Shown: positions 14,034 through 22,093 of the stretch, piece after piece
How positions within the stretch are numbered: position 1 is the stretch's first letter
How the letters are laid out: each line of letters begins with the position of its first letter
NCBI GenBank assembly: GCA_947176675.1
Contig: CAMWRN010000006.1
Location: 1 to 27,690 of the forward strand
Origin: an uncultured Clostridia bacterium
GTDB lineage: Bacteria; Bacillota; Clostridia; Oscillospirales; Ruminococcaceae
Direction of reading: 5' to 3'
Length of the DNA stretch: 27,690 nt
Position numbers and translations under genes: made by a program
Notes under the pieces: model-generated
The model's input: the letters and a program-made list of their open reading frames with translations, nothing else
What the model was told of the DNA's origin: nothing
Database searches by the model: none

Positions 14034-14504
14034 ATGAAAACCGTTTTTTTTACAGGTCACAGAAAAATTGAAAACGACAAAGAAACAATTCAAAAGCTTA
14101 TGGCAACGCTGCGAAAGCTTATGTCCGAGGGTGCAAGCGATTTTTACGCGGGCGGCGCGCTGGGCTGGGATATGCTTTGCGAAGAGGCTGTTATTGTGTT
14201 TCGCGAAAATCTTGCTCCGCATATTAAACTGCACCTGATACTGCCGTGTCCGCCCGAGGAACAAATTGCACATTGGAGTGCTTTCGACAAGGAAGTGTAT
14301 CGAAAAATATTTGAAGCTGCCGACAGTGTGGAGGTGCTGTCCGAACGCTATACAAATGACTGTATGAAAAATCGGAATGCACGTCTTGCGGAGCTTGGCG
14401 ACGTCTGCGTTTGTTATTACGATGAAAACCGTCGGCGCAGCGGTACGGCTCAGACCGTGCGCATGGCTGAAAAGTTAGGAAAGGGAATATTGAATATGAA
14501 GTAA
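14034..14504 (+). CDS. YpsA/DUF1273-type SLOG family protein
   Basis: A 156-residue protein of the DUF1273/YpsA branch of the SLOG superfamily (Rossmann-like fold related to DprA and LOG proteins, thought to bind nucleotide-derived ligands). Visible signatures are FFTGHRKIE at the N-terminus, FYAGGALGWDMLCEEAV (glycine-rich ligand loop), LILPCPPEEQIAHW, and CVCYYDENRRRSGTAQTVRMAEKLG. B. subtilis YpsA affects cell division, but many relatives sit in phage or accessory regions. The ATG follows GAGGAGAG. Control by the divergent XRE repressor is inferred from operator 2 over its promoter. The molecular role is unknown. Confidence 0.88.
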   Translation: MKTVFFTGHRKIENDKETIQKLMATLRKLMSEGASDFYAGGALGWDMLCEEAVIVFRENLAPHIKLHLILPCPPEEQIAHWSAFDKEVYRKIFEAADSVEVLSERYTNDCMKNRNARLAELGDVCVCYYDENRRRSGTAQTVRMAEKLGKGILNMK

Positions 14505-14540
14505 CGGCAGACGGGATTTTGTTCCGTCTGCCGCTGTTTG
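14505..14540 (+). terminator. Terminator after the SLOG-family gene
   Basis: CGGCAGACGG (14505-14514) pairs perfectly with CCGTCTGCCG (14524-14533), followed by a weak, interrupted T-tail (CTGTTTGTTT). Confidence 0.7.
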
Positions 14541-14579
14541 TTTAAAATGTTACAAATAAGTTACATTTCCCCTTTCCTC

Positions 14580-14608
14580 TTGACAAAATGTGTACTGTGT
14601 GTTATAAC
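14580..14608 (+). promoter_or_regulatory. Promoter of the GntR-ABC operon
   Basis: Perfect TTGACA (14580-14585), 17-base spacer, TATAAC (14603-14608). The inverted-repeat half-sites at 14590-14596 and 14624-14630 bracket the -10 box. Confidence 0.85.
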
Positions 14609-14630
14609 TGTATTAGCTCAAATAGTACAC
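14590..14630. promoter_or_regulatory. Probable YtrA-type operator
   Basis: GTGTACT (14590-14596) and AGTACAC (14624-14630) form a perfect 7-base inverted repeat. The half-sites GTGTA/TACAC resemble those described for B. subtilis YtrA (AGTGTA/TACACT), but the gap here is wider. The position around the -10 and start site fits autorepression by the GntR protein encoded next. Confidence 0.6.
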
Positions 14631-14654
14631 TAAAAAACGGAAAGGGTGAATTTT

Positions 14655-15014
14655 ATGTTTAATATCGACTTGCAAAGCAGAACCCCGATTTATGAACAGC
14701 TCTATAAAAAAATCATCGAGCTGATACTGAAGCGCGAACTTATGCCCAACGACAAGCTGCCAAGCGTGCGTGAGCTTGCAAAGGAACTGGGCGTCAATCC
14801 AAATACTGTTTCAAAAGCCTTCCAGCTTCTGGAGCGGGACAGGGTAATATACTCCCTTGCGGGACGGGGAAGCTTTGTTGCAAACGTCAACGCCGAGGCG
14901 GTCAAGGACGCGGCTCTCACCGATTTCGACAAGGCTGTCGCCGAGGCTCTGGGTGCAGGAATATCGAAAAACGAACTTACCGAAAGGATCGAAAAGGGGG
15001 ATACTATATCATGA
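14655..15014 (+). CDS. YtrA-subfamily GntR regulator
   Basis: A 119-residue regulator, the short length typical of the YtrA subfamily. The winged helix-turn-helix begins SRTPIYEQLYKKIIELI, with LPSVRELAKELGVNPNTVSKAFQLLERD as recognition region and RGSFVA at the wing end; a short helical tail serves dimerisation. YtrA-type proteins repress adjacent ABC transporter genes and often respond to cell-wall-active compounds. The ATG at 14655 is used because AAAGGG lies 8 bases upstream; a GTG at 14646 inside that site is unlikely. The stop overlaps the ATPase start (ATGA). Confidence 0.93.
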   Translation: MFNIDLQSRTPIYEQLYKKIIELILKRELMPNDKLPSVRELAKELGVNPNTVSKAFQLLERDRVIYSLAGRGSFVANVNAEAVKDAALTDFDKAVAEALGAGISKNELTERIEKGDTIS

Positions 15015-15907
15015 TCGAACTAAAAAACGTAAAGATGTCCTTTGAGGACTTTAACGCTCTGGACGGCGTTGATATCACTATTGAAGCCGGAACGGCGTTC
15101 GGACTTCTCGGCTCAAACGGCGCGGGAAAATCCACTATCCTGCGGCTTTTGTCGGGAGTTTACGAGCAGACCGAGGGGGAGGTCCTCATAGACGGCGAGC
15201 CTGTGTACGACAACGTTTCCGCAAAGCAAAAGGTATTTTTCATTAACGATGAGACTGTCCAGTTCGGTGCAATGACTCTGAATGATATGAGGAAATACTA
15301 CAAAGGGTTTTACCCCAACTTTTCCGATGAGGTATTTGACAAGCTTAACGGAGTGATAAAACTTCCCGAGAAAAAGCGTCTGGACAAATTTTCAAAGGGC
15401 ATGAAGCGTCAGGCTATCGTTATTACAGGACTTGCCGCCTGTACCGATTACCTGCTTCTGGACGAAGCGTTTGACGGTCTTGACCCGACGATGCGTATCA
15501 TTGTGAAGCGGCTCCTTGTGGACGCTATGCTCGACAGAAAGCTGACCGTTATAATTTCCAGCCACAATCTTAAAGAGATCAACGAGGTCTGCGATACAGC
15601 GGCTCTGCTCCACCAGGGAAAGCTGTTGTTCAACCGAGACCTTGATTCCGTCAAAGGGTCTGTTCATAAGGTTCAGGCTGCGTTCTCCGAGGACTGCGGC
15701 GAGGAAGATTTCGGAGAACTTAACGTGCTGCATTACGAAAAGAACCAAAGCATTACTTATCTGATAGTAAAGGGCAGCGAAGAGGCTATCCGCGCCGAGC
15801 TGGAGAAAAAGCAGCCCAAGGTGCTTGACATGATACCTCTTACGCTGGAGGAAATTTTCATTTACGAAATGGAGGGTATGGGTTATGACTGCAACGGTAT
15901 CGACTAA
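15011..15907 (+). CDS. ABC transporter ATP-binding protein
   Basis: A 298-residue ATPase. Walker A is GSNGAGKST (about 36-44), the signature is a degenerate FSKGMKRQ, Walker B is YLLLDEAFDGLD and the switch His is in IISSHNLKEINE. The C-terminal 90 residues form an extra domain (VHKVQAAFSEDCGEED to LTLEEIFIYEMEG), usual in YtrB/EcsA-like exporters. It should power the permease encoded next; the substrate is unknown. The gene overlaps the GntR gene by 4 bases and the permease gene by 23 bases, indicating tight co-translation. Confidence 0.94.
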   Translation: MIELKNVKMSFEDFNALDGVDITIEAGTAFGLLGSNGAGKSTILRLLSGVYEQTEGEVLIDGEPVYDNVSAKQKVFFINDETVQFGAMTLNDMRKYYKGFYPNFSDEVFDKLNGVIKLPEKKRLDKFSKGMKRQAIVITGLAACTDYLLLDEAFDGLDPTMRIIVKRLLVDAMLDRKLTVIISSHNLKEINEVCDTAALLHQGKLLFNRDLDSVKGSVHKVQAAFSEDCGEEDFGELNVLHYEKNQSITYLIVKGSEEAIRAELEKKQPKVLDMIPLTLEEIFIYEMEGMGYDCNGID

Positions 15908-18263
15908 AAGCGAAAAAAGAGTTTCTCCCGCGTTTCACAACTGGAGACAGAACGTTATGGGGGACAAAAAGCTGTTTATCATTCTTTCGATCCTGCACCT
16001 TATTGCCGCGCCCGCGGTCATACTGGCGCTGATAATCTCGGTTTACAGCAACAATTCGGAAATTGAAGCTTACATTGTAATCGGCGTTATAGCGACTGCT
16101 CTGGCAGGATTTTTGGGTATCTTTCCCGCAGTCAACAGCTTCTCCTGCCTGCACAATAAATCTGTGGTGGACATGAAGCTGTCCCTGCCAATGACCGCGT
16201 CCCAAAGATTTTTCTCAAATTATTTGTCGGGACTTTTCACCTACATCGCTCCGTTTTTTGGAGCGCAGATCGTGTCCCTGATATTTTTAGGTTACGGATT
16301 TCTTTTCATGGAGGGCAGGACCTTTTACCATGAATACTTTAATCAGGACGGCGAACTGATAAGAACGCCCTTTGTATGCGATTATTTTTCCAATGCCGCG
16401 CCGATACTGTTCAAACTCATACTGTGCGGAGTGCTGGCAATGCTTATGCTCTATACGGTAACGGTGCTTATCACGGTCTGCTGCGGAAGCAAGTTTGAGT
16501 CCATTGCATACACCATACTTATCAATGGGCTTATTCCGCTTACGATAGTGTGCGTTACGCTTTCGATATTTGATAATCTTTACGGTATAGACCCTGAGGT
16601 ACCCATGTGTAAAATTATTTCCTATACGTCCGTTGCGGGAGCAATTTTTGTTGCGAGCGAGTGGGCTATGGGAGAGACGCTGTTCTACGGTACGGAGGCG
16701 TGGATGAACTACGGCGTTTGGGCGCTTGTGTACCTCCTTATAATAGCAGCGATAGGCGCGCTGGCGTTCTTCCTGTACAGAAAACGCCGCGCGGAGCAGG
16801 TTTCAAAGCCGTTCGTTTTCAAGCTTGCGTACTATATAACGATTACCTGCGCGATGTTCTGTATGGTATCGCTGCTTATCACCGACAGCACCCTCGGAGT
16901 TATCCCATCGGTAATAATTACCGCAGTAGTATATATGATATTTGAAGTTGTGACAAACCGCGGATTCAAACGTTTCTGGCTGAGCATACTAAAGTATGCG
17001 GTAACGTTCCTTGCGGCTTTCGGTGTGATAGTGGTCGGCAACAAGACTGACGGATTTGGGGCGGTTTCTAGGATACCCTCGTCAGCTTCCGTTATCTCCG
17101 TTGAGGTAGGTGGATTTGCTTTGAGCGGTGCATACAATATTTTCGACTACATGAGCGGCTGGTACACCAGTGTTTATGATGCAGAGAACGGCGATGATTT
17201 TTATTTTGGAGGCATATACGATCCCATAGTATTTACCGAAAAGGAAAATATCGACATAATACTTGACGCTCACAAGGCGATGATAGACTTTTACGATAAA
17301 TACAAGTCAGATGACTTTATAAGAGGAAAATACAGGGATCTCAGTGATTATGCTTCAAGCCACGGGGGCATTACGATACGCTACAATCTTGCGGGCGGAG
17401 GACATCTGGAGAGAAGATACGATTATTATGATCTGGCGGCTGAGGAGATACTTTCAAAGCTTGACGTAACAGAGGAGTACAAAATCCAGACCGCTGAAAG
17501 ATACAGGAAATATATTGCCCAGATACCCGGAATTTACGAACATGAAATGGAATTCATCAAAAAGACGCCCGATGCAAAATTGCTTTACGGAAACAGGAAC
17601 AGAGTGTATGATGTGACCGTTTCGTCGTGGCTGCTCGGCGGTGTGTATGAGGGCATAAGCATTGAATCTCTTTGCAGGCGCGGTTTCTACGAGCAGCTTG
17701 CGGACGCTTACGCAAAGGATATTATGGCTATTACCGAGGAGAATTATTATCATTCCGATCTGCACAATGTATGGCGTATTATTCTTACAGGAGAAATGCA
17801 TATGGGCTGTGCGTTTATCGCAGTTCCCGAAAGCTTTGAAAATACCGTTGAGCTGCTGGAATTCTTTGACTTTGATCTTCCGCGTATTGAGGACACGTCC
17901 GACGAAGAGATACTTTACGCCCTGATCGATTCGGCTTCGAGGGGAAATGTAGGTCTTTTCACCACCGAAGAACAGCGCGGAGTCAGAACATTCAGAGGAA
18001 GTGCTTTCGTGACGTTTGACGGCAGTCCCAACGAATATTATGTGTATGATTTCGGCGAGGATATGATCGAGCTTGTAAGAGGCTCTCTGCCCATGAATAT
18101 CGGCGAAGAAAACGGTTATATTATCAGCATATACGGAAATTCGTATGCCGTTCCCGAGGAGCTTTGGGACACCGCAAGGCGTATCCCCAGAAGCGAGCGG
18201 AACGGAGAGATCGAGGCTCTGTATTATGAAACCGTGCGAGGGGAGAGCAACAATTATTATTAA
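15885..18263 (+). CDS. ABC-2-type permease with large outer domain
   Basis: A 792-residue membrane protein. Roughly ten hydrophobic segments lie between residues 28 and 387 (for example LFIILSILHLIAAPAVILAL, AYIVIGVIATALAGFLGIF and YGVWALVYLLIIAAIGALAF). The remaining 400 residues are hydrophilic, rich in Tyr, Asp and Glu, and contain no further helix, so they probably form one extracytoplasmic domain (an unnamed DUF often found on such permeases). It is larger than ordinary YtrC/D permeases. Together with the preceding ATPase and YtrA-like repressor it forms a candidate export or envelope-stress module. Substrate unknown. Confidence 0.88.
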   Translation: MTATVSTKSEKRVSPAFHNWRQNVMGDKKLFIILSILHLIAAPAVILALIISVYSNNSEIEAYIVIGVIATALAGFLGIFPAVNSFSCLHNKSVVDMKLSLPMTASQRFFSNYLSGLFTYIAPFFGAQIVSLIFLGYGFLFMEGRTFYHEYFNQDGELIRTPFVCDYFSNAAPILFKLILCGVLAMLMLYTVTVLITVCCGSKFESIAYTILINGLIPLTIVCVTLSIFDNLYGIDPEVPMCKIISYTSVAGAIFVASEWAMGETLFYGTEAWMNYGVWALVYLLIIAAIGALAFFLYRKRRAEQVSKPFVFKLAYYITITCAMFCMVSLLITDSTLGVIPSVIITAVVYMIFEVVTNRGFKRFWLSILKYAVTFLAAFGVIVVGNKTDGFGAVSRIPSSASVISVEVGGFALSGAYNIFDYMSGWYTSVYDAENGDDFYFGGIYDPIVFTEKENIDIILDAHKAMIDFYDKYKSDDFIRGKYRDLSDYASSHGGITIRYNLAGGGHLERRYDYYDLAAEEILSKLDVTEEYKIQTAERYRKYIAQIPGIYEHEMEFIKKTPDAKLLYGNRNRVYDVTVSSWLLGGVYEGISIESLCRRGFYEQLADAYAKDIMAITEENYYHSDLHNVWRIILTGEMHMGCAFIAVPESFENTVELLEFFDFDLPRIEDTSDEEILYALIDSASRGNVGLFTTEEQRGVRTFRGSAFVTFDGSPNEYYVYDFGEDMIELVRGSLPMNIGEENGYIISIYGNSYAVPEELWDTARRIPRSERNGEIEALYYETVRGESNNYY

Positions 18264-18316
18264 TGACGGATAGCAGAACGCGGAACGCATAAATCCCGCG
18301 GGAAAGGAATTTCCTG

Positions 18317-18655
18317 ATGAAGAAAATATTTTCGGCAATAATTGCGCTTTCGGCTACGGCAGTTTTATTTGCGGGTTGTTCGGGAGGCGGCGGAGGTTCG
18401 GCAGAATCTCAGACCACTACTTCCCAAACTACCCAATCGGAGAGCTCGGGTATGTCAGAGTCTATGACAGGCTCTGAGTCGCAGTCCGATAATAACTCGG
18501 AAACGGGTGACGTTGACGGCGACGGACTTCTTGAAGAGCTTGGCACCGATGTAAACGACATTGTAGACGATGTTGTAACGGGTGCGGAGGATATCGTCGG
18601 CGACGTTCTCGACGGCGCTGACGGCAACAACGATAATTCTGCAAGAGCAAGATAG
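18317..18655 (+). CDS. Small Ser/Thr/Asp-rich lipoprotein
   Basis: A 112-residue lipoprotein. The signal MKKIFSAIIALSATAVLFAGC has a lipobox (LFAGC, Cys21) followed by a flexible GGGGG and a Ser/Thr/Gln linker. The C-terminal half is acidic, with a DVDGDG motif reminiscent of calcium-binding loops and DIVDDVVTGAEDIVGDVLDG repeats of small amphipathic character. The role is unknown. AAAGGAA precedes the ATG, 53 bases after the permease gene; it may belong to that operon. A strong terminator follows. Confidence 0.8.
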   Translation: MKKIFSAIIALSATAVLFAGCSGGGGGSAESQTTTSQTTQSESSGMSESMTGSESQSDNNSETGDVDGDGLLEELGTDVNDIVDDVVTGAEDIVGDVLDGADGNNDNSARAR

Positions 18656-18685
18656 TCTTTTGCTCGAGCTATGAAAGCTTACAAT

Positions 18686-18726
18686 AACGAGGGAAACGGC
18701 TATGTTTCGTTTCCCTCGTTCATTTT
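18686..18726 (+). terminator. Terminator after the lipoprotein gene
   Basis: A perfect 12-base stem, AACGAGGGAAAC (18686-18697) with GTTTCCCTCGTT (18709-18720), then ATTTTT. Confidence 0.88.
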
Positions 18727-18732
18727 TGGCGC

Positions 18733-18771
18733 AAATAAAAACCCGTTCTGCCGTTTGCCGACAGGACGGGT
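18733..18771 (-). terminator. Terminator of rpsT
   Basis: ACCCGTTCTG (18741-18750) faces CAGGACGGGT (18762-18771), one G-T pair, and on the minus strand is followed by a T-rich tail (complement of 18733-18740). Confidence 0.85.
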
Positions 18772-18789
18772 CTGTTGTTTATAGTGCGC

Positions 18790-19053
18790 TTACGCCTTAA
18801 CGGAGTTGAGCTTCTTTGCAAGCTGGGATTTCTTTCTCGCAGCGGCGTTCTTGTGAATGATATTCTTAGCGGCAGCCTGGTCAACCTTTTTCATTGCCAG
18901 TCTGATAGCAGCCTCGGAGTTCTCGGCTTTTTCTGCGCAAGCTGCGTCAGCTTTCTTGAGAACGGTCTTGAGGTTGGACTTAACAGCCTTGTTCTGCATT
19001 GTTTTTGTAGCGATAACTTTAACTCTCTTTTTCGCGGATTTGATGTTAGGCAT
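18790..19053 (-). CDS. rpsT: 30S ribosomal protein S20
   Basis: An 87-residue S20, the usual length, a three-helix bundle binding 16S rRNA. It begins MPNIKSAKKRVKVIATKTMQ and has the conserved NIIHKNAAARKKSQLAKKLN end. AAGGAGAG precedes the start. It is monocistronic with its own terminator, as is common, and divergent from gpr. About 200 bases of leader lie upstream, longer than needed. Confidence 0.98.
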   Translation of the reverse strand: MPNIKSAKKRVKVIATKTMQNKAVKSNLKTVLKKADAACAEKAENSEAAIRLAMKKVDQAAAKNIIHKNAAARKKSQLAKKLNSVKA

Positions 19054-19263
19054 AATTTTCTCTCCTTAAATAATTTGATTTTTTACGGTAATACTAAATA
19101 AAAATAAAACCGGCATAACCTCCGCGGAAGCCTGACACGGACGGCTTGCGGGTGGTGTGATGACGTTATTGGCGGCATTGACTGATATCTGTACGGTCGC
19201 TTGACAGTACGACTGCCCTAACTTCCGTAAATTATTTTGTTAATCCGAAAACGCCTAGTAATA
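19054..19263 (-). other. Long leader of rpsT
   Basis: About 200 bases between the probable promoter and the rpsT start. It is GC-rich in the middle (19100-19220) within AT-rich surroundings, which suggests structured RNA. One visible hairpin is GTAC-x-GTC/GAC-x-GTAC around 19191-19210 with an AAGC loop. It may be an autoregulatory leader for S20 but no known motif was recognised with certainty. Confidence 0.4.
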
Positions 19264-19292
19264 ATATTAACATTTTTTTGGATTTTTTTCAA
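19264..19292 (-). promoter_or_regulatory. Possible rpsT promoter
   Basis: On the minus strand TTGAAA (19292-19287), 17-base spacer, TAATAT (19269-19264). The -10 matches only 4 of 6, and the region is A/T-rich so chance matches are likely. Confidence 0.4.
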
Positions 19293-19525
19293 TAGGCAGC
19301 ATGAAAAATTGTAAAAAATTTTTTTGCGGGTTTTTAGTTATTATGACTAATTTTTGAGGGCTTTGTATTGGCGGCCGGCGTTTGTGTTGTTGGGAACAGT
19401 CCGACTGACGTTATGCTGCGTACTGTTACAAGGGGGGATACGGTCATGTCCGATAATCCTCGGAACGGCTGTCGCCATTCCTCACCCCTTTCACCGTTCT
19501 GAACGAAATAGGATTTTGACGCCTT
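19293..19525. other. Non-coding gap before gpr
   Basis: No gene seen. It begins with AT-rich sequence and continues with mixed sequence holding two small palindromes, CAGTC-C-GACTG (near 19406-19416) and CGTTC-T-GAACG (near 19495-19505). No conserved element was recognised. The gpr promoter follows at 19526. Confidence 0.4.
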
Positions 19526-19555
19526 TGAAAAGGCGGGTGAAACTTTTCCATACAG
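19526..19555 (+). promoter_or_regulatory. Sigma-G/F-like sporulation promoter of gpr
   Basis: TGAAAA (19526-19531), 17-base spacer, CATACAG (19549-19555). The B. subtilis sigma-G consensus is close to TGAATA-N17/18-CATACTA, so each box differs at one position. It lies 56 bases before the gpr start. gpr is a known forespore gene (sigma-F and sigma-G), which supports the call; no sigma-A promoter is apparent. Confidence 0.6.
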
Positions 19556-19611
19556 GACTTTTTGTTTTGCTGAATTTTTTATTACTATAAAAACCGAAAG
19601 GATTGATAATA

Positions 19612-20469
19612 ATGTCAGTAAGGACAGACCTTGCCGTTGAAATGATCGACGAGGACGCAAAAAATCTTCCGAAAGGAATAAAGCGCAAGCTCCGCAAGAG
19701 CTCCGCTTGTTCTGTCACAGAAATAATCGTTGCCGACGATGCAGCGGGAATGCGCATCGGAAAAAGCCGCGGACGGTACATTACCGTTGAAACGGACAGG
19801 CTTTCGGCAAGTCCGCAGGATTTTGACGAGCAGGTTGATAACATAGCCGCTGAGATAACCTCCCTTAAAGGCAGCGGCTGTAAAACCGCTCTTGTGGCGG
19901 GTCTGGGAAATTCGGGGATAACCCCCGATGCTCTCGGACCTATGGTAGTGTCGCGCATAATTGCCACCCGTCATTTGCAGGACGTTCTTCCCGACGGTCA
20001 CGAGCTGAGACAGCTCAACAGCGTTTCGGCAATAGCTCCCGGTGTGCTGGGTCAGACGGGTATTGAAGCTGCGGAGATAATAAAGTCCATATGCGATGTG
20101 GCTAAACCCGACTGCGTTATCGTTATAGACGCTCTCGCCTGTTCCGACGTATCCCGCCTTGGAACGACCATACAGCTTACCGATACGGGTATCTCTCCCG
20201 GTTCGGGAGTCCAAAACCGTCGCAAGGAGCTTTCCGAAGCCACTGTGGGAGTTCCCGTTATTGCCATAGGCGTACCCACCGTTGTGGATATGCACACCAT
20301 TGTGGAAAACATCACGGGCAATCCTCCCGACAAGCATCTGCCGAATATGATGGTTACTCCCCGCGATGTTGACCAGCTTATCGACCGCACCGCGAAGCTG
20401 CTTGCCTATTCGATAAACAAGGCTGTTCAGCCCATGCTTACCATTGAGGATATCACCGCGCTTAGCTGA
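19612..20469 (+). CDS. gpr: Spore germination protease GPR
   Basis: A 285-residue germination endopeptidase that degrades the small acid-soluble proteins coating spore DNA during germination. The N-terminal SVRTDLAVEM is the conserved prosegment motif (R-T-D-L-A) removed on activation. GLGNSGITPDALGP, SVSAIAPGVLGQTGIE, VIVIDALACSDVSRLGTTIQ and DTGISPGSGVQNRRKEL are hallmarks, and VGVPVIAIGVPTVVDM follows. It is an aspartate-dependent family active in the spore core. ATG 19612 has AAAGGA upstream; an upstream TTG adds only three residues. It implies a spore-forming organism. Confidence 0.96.
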   Translation: MSVRTDLAVEMIDEDAKNLPKGIKRKLRKSSACSVTEIIVADDAAGMRIGKSRGRYITVETDRLSASPQDFDEQVDNIAAEITSLKGSGCKTALVAGLGNSGITPDALGPMVVSRIIATRHLQDVLPDGHELRQLNSVSAIAPGVLGQTGIEAAEIIKSICDVAKPDCVIVIDALACSDVSRLGTTIQLTDTGISPGSGVQNRRKELSEATVGVPVIAIGVPTVVDMHTIVENITGNPPDKHLPNMMVTPRDVDQLIDRTAKLLAYSINKAVQPMLTIEDITALS

Positions 20470-20509
20470 CAGAGACGGATATTTTTGAAACGAAAGCGGC
20501 TGTTGTTAT

Positions 20510-21268
20510 TTAATCATTATCCTCCAAAAGTTCCTTTAAGGAGATTTCAAAGTTAAGACCTCCGTCCTCACCGTCATCATATCCGAAAACTCCGTCGTAG
20601 TAGTCTGCCTGCTCTATCTTGCATTCCATGTACACTCTCAGCTTGCCGTACCGATCAAAAGCGGCGAAGTCAATTTCGTTATCCGAATATTCGGTAATAC
20701 CGTCTATTACAGTACAGCTGCCCATATGATATCGGTTCCGCGGTCCGTTTTGAATATAAAATTTTTCCGGATATATACGCAATTCCTTCTGCGTAAAGTT
20801 TTCAGCCGAAAGGTCTATACTGAGCTTATTTATATATGTAGAATATCGGGACATTTCTGCTGAAACTGTGAACTCCGCATTTTCGGCTGAATATTGGCAT
20901 GAACCTGTAACCGACGCCATATCTACTATATCCGGAGTTAGTGTTCCTCCGCTTGTAAAGCTTGTTGCAAGCATTGCCGTTATCGCCAATACCGCCGCGA
21001 TAACGGAAACAATTTTCGCCGCCTTTGATTTAGGCTGCAGCGCGGCAGGATTAAGCCGTTTTATTTTTTCAAGCTCCGCACGGCGGAGTTCTTCTCTGCG
21101 CTGCTCCTCCTCCTTTTGACGGTCGGCGTAGATTCCGTCTGCAATAGACCTGTTGCGCTTATAGGAATCTTCCTTGTCAAACAGAGCCACCTTTACATCG
21201 GGGAACGGCGGGTACGGTTCCTCATAGTCGGGGAAATCAAATTCCAATACGTCGGTTTCGTTATCCAT
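20510..21268 (-). CDS. Paralogue C of a single-pass membrane protein family
   Basis: A 252-residue protein, third gene of a minus-strand operon. Residues 5-27 form the shared peptide (TDVLEFDFPDYEEP then YPPFPDVKV), and DKEDSYKRN...IADGIYAD continues the match to paralogue A. A charged helix (about 49-70, Glu/Arg-rich, coiled-coil-like) leads to basic residues and a membrane helix (about 84-104, IVSVIAAVLAITAMLATSF). The outer domain (about 105-252) is beta-rich and not recognised; it shares RIYPEKFYI-type elements with the others. Basic residues before the helix predict N-in/C-out. A 48-base gap with AAAGGAG separates it from paralogue B. Confidence 0.85.
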   Translation of the reverse strand: MDNETDVLEFDFPDYEEPYPPFPDVKVALFDKEDSYKRNRSIADGIYADRQKEEEQRREELRRAELEKIKRLNPAALQPKSKAAKIVSVIAAVLAITAMLATSFTSGGTLTPDIVDMASVTGSCQYSAENAEFTVSAEMSRYSTYINKLSIDLSAENFTQKELRIYPEKFYIQNGPRNRYHMGSCTVIDGITEYSDNEIDFAAFDRYGKLRVYMECKIEQADYYDGVFGYDDGEDGGLNFEISLKELLEDND

Positions 21269-21316
21269 AAGAAAAACTCCTTTCTGACGGCGATTCTGTC
21301 TCGTTTAGCGGATACT

Positions 21317-22093
21317 TTACGGCGCTTCGTCCGCAAGGAAAGCCGCGATCTCATCTTTTACCTTGCTGTCTATGTCGATTTTATAGCGATAGGGCATACT
21401 GTACCCAAAAAAGCTTATCTGCGAAGCTTCTTTCCTGTTAAGACGGTATGTAACGGTAAAATCCTTTTGATAGTTTATCACCGCGAACACACCGCCGTCA
21501 AAATCCCGTGTTCCCTCCATTGATACAGGCGATGAAAAGCTGCCGTTATCCGAATACGCGTCTAAAAGCTTCGGAAAGAATATCACGGGGGCGTCCGAAA
21601 TATTTTTCATTGTGAAGCCGATCGTCACATCGTACTGCTGCTGACCGTCCTCATCGGTATAAGGCGAGAGTGCAATGCTTTCAAGCCGCTGTTCAAATTC
21701 GGCGCATTCCTCATAATCGGTTCTTATCGTTAAATTACCGCCAGCCTCCTCGGGCTTTTGAACGTTTGCGAAGAATACCGCGGCTAAAATTCCTATAAAG
21801 ACCGCTGCATAAGCTGCCGCCGAAGTTATTATTTTTCTGCCGCGCGGCTTCGCGGCTTTTTTCTTTCGGGGTACTGGCTTTGCCTTTTCCGCGGGTTCGG
21901 CGATGTCGGGGAAAGCTGCGTTGCCTTTTTCTGCGGGCTCGGCGATGTAGGGAGGAAACTGCTTTGCCAGTTCAATATTTCTTCGATAGGCTTCGTCCAT
22001 ATCTACAGATACGACCTTTACATCGGGGAAAGGAGGGTACGGCTCTTCATAGTCGGGGAAATCAAATTCCAGAACGTCAGTATCGTTATTCAT
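21317..22093 (-). CDS. Paralogue B of a single-pass membrane protein family
   Basis: A 258-residue protein, second of three. The N-terminal peptide (5-27) is identical in residues to A and C. The linker differs: it has two copies of a short IAEPAEKxxAA-like repeat (about 50-72) and a PRKKKAAKPRGRK basic patch before the membrane helix (about 88-109). The outer domain holds QQYDVTIGFTMKNISDAPVIFFP and FTVTYRLNRKEASQISFFGY, resembling DUF4352-like immunoglobulin folds (weak, from pattern). Its ribosome site (AAAGGAGG) lies in the 3' end of paralogue A, and the two genes overlap by 4 bases. Confidence 0.85.
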   Translation of the reverse strand: MNNDTDVLEFDFPDYEEPYPPFPDVKVVSVDMDEAYRRNIELAKQFPPYIAEPAEKGNAAFPDIAEPAEKAKPVPRKKKAAKPRGRKIITSAAAYAAVFIGILAAVFFANVQKPEEAGGNLTIRTDYEECAEFEQRLESIALSPYTDEDGQQQYDVTIGFTMKNISDAPVIFFPKLLDAYSDNGSFSSPVSMEGTRDFDGGVFAVINYQKDFTVTYRLNRKEASQISFFGYSMPYRYKIDIDSKVKDEIAAFLADEAP

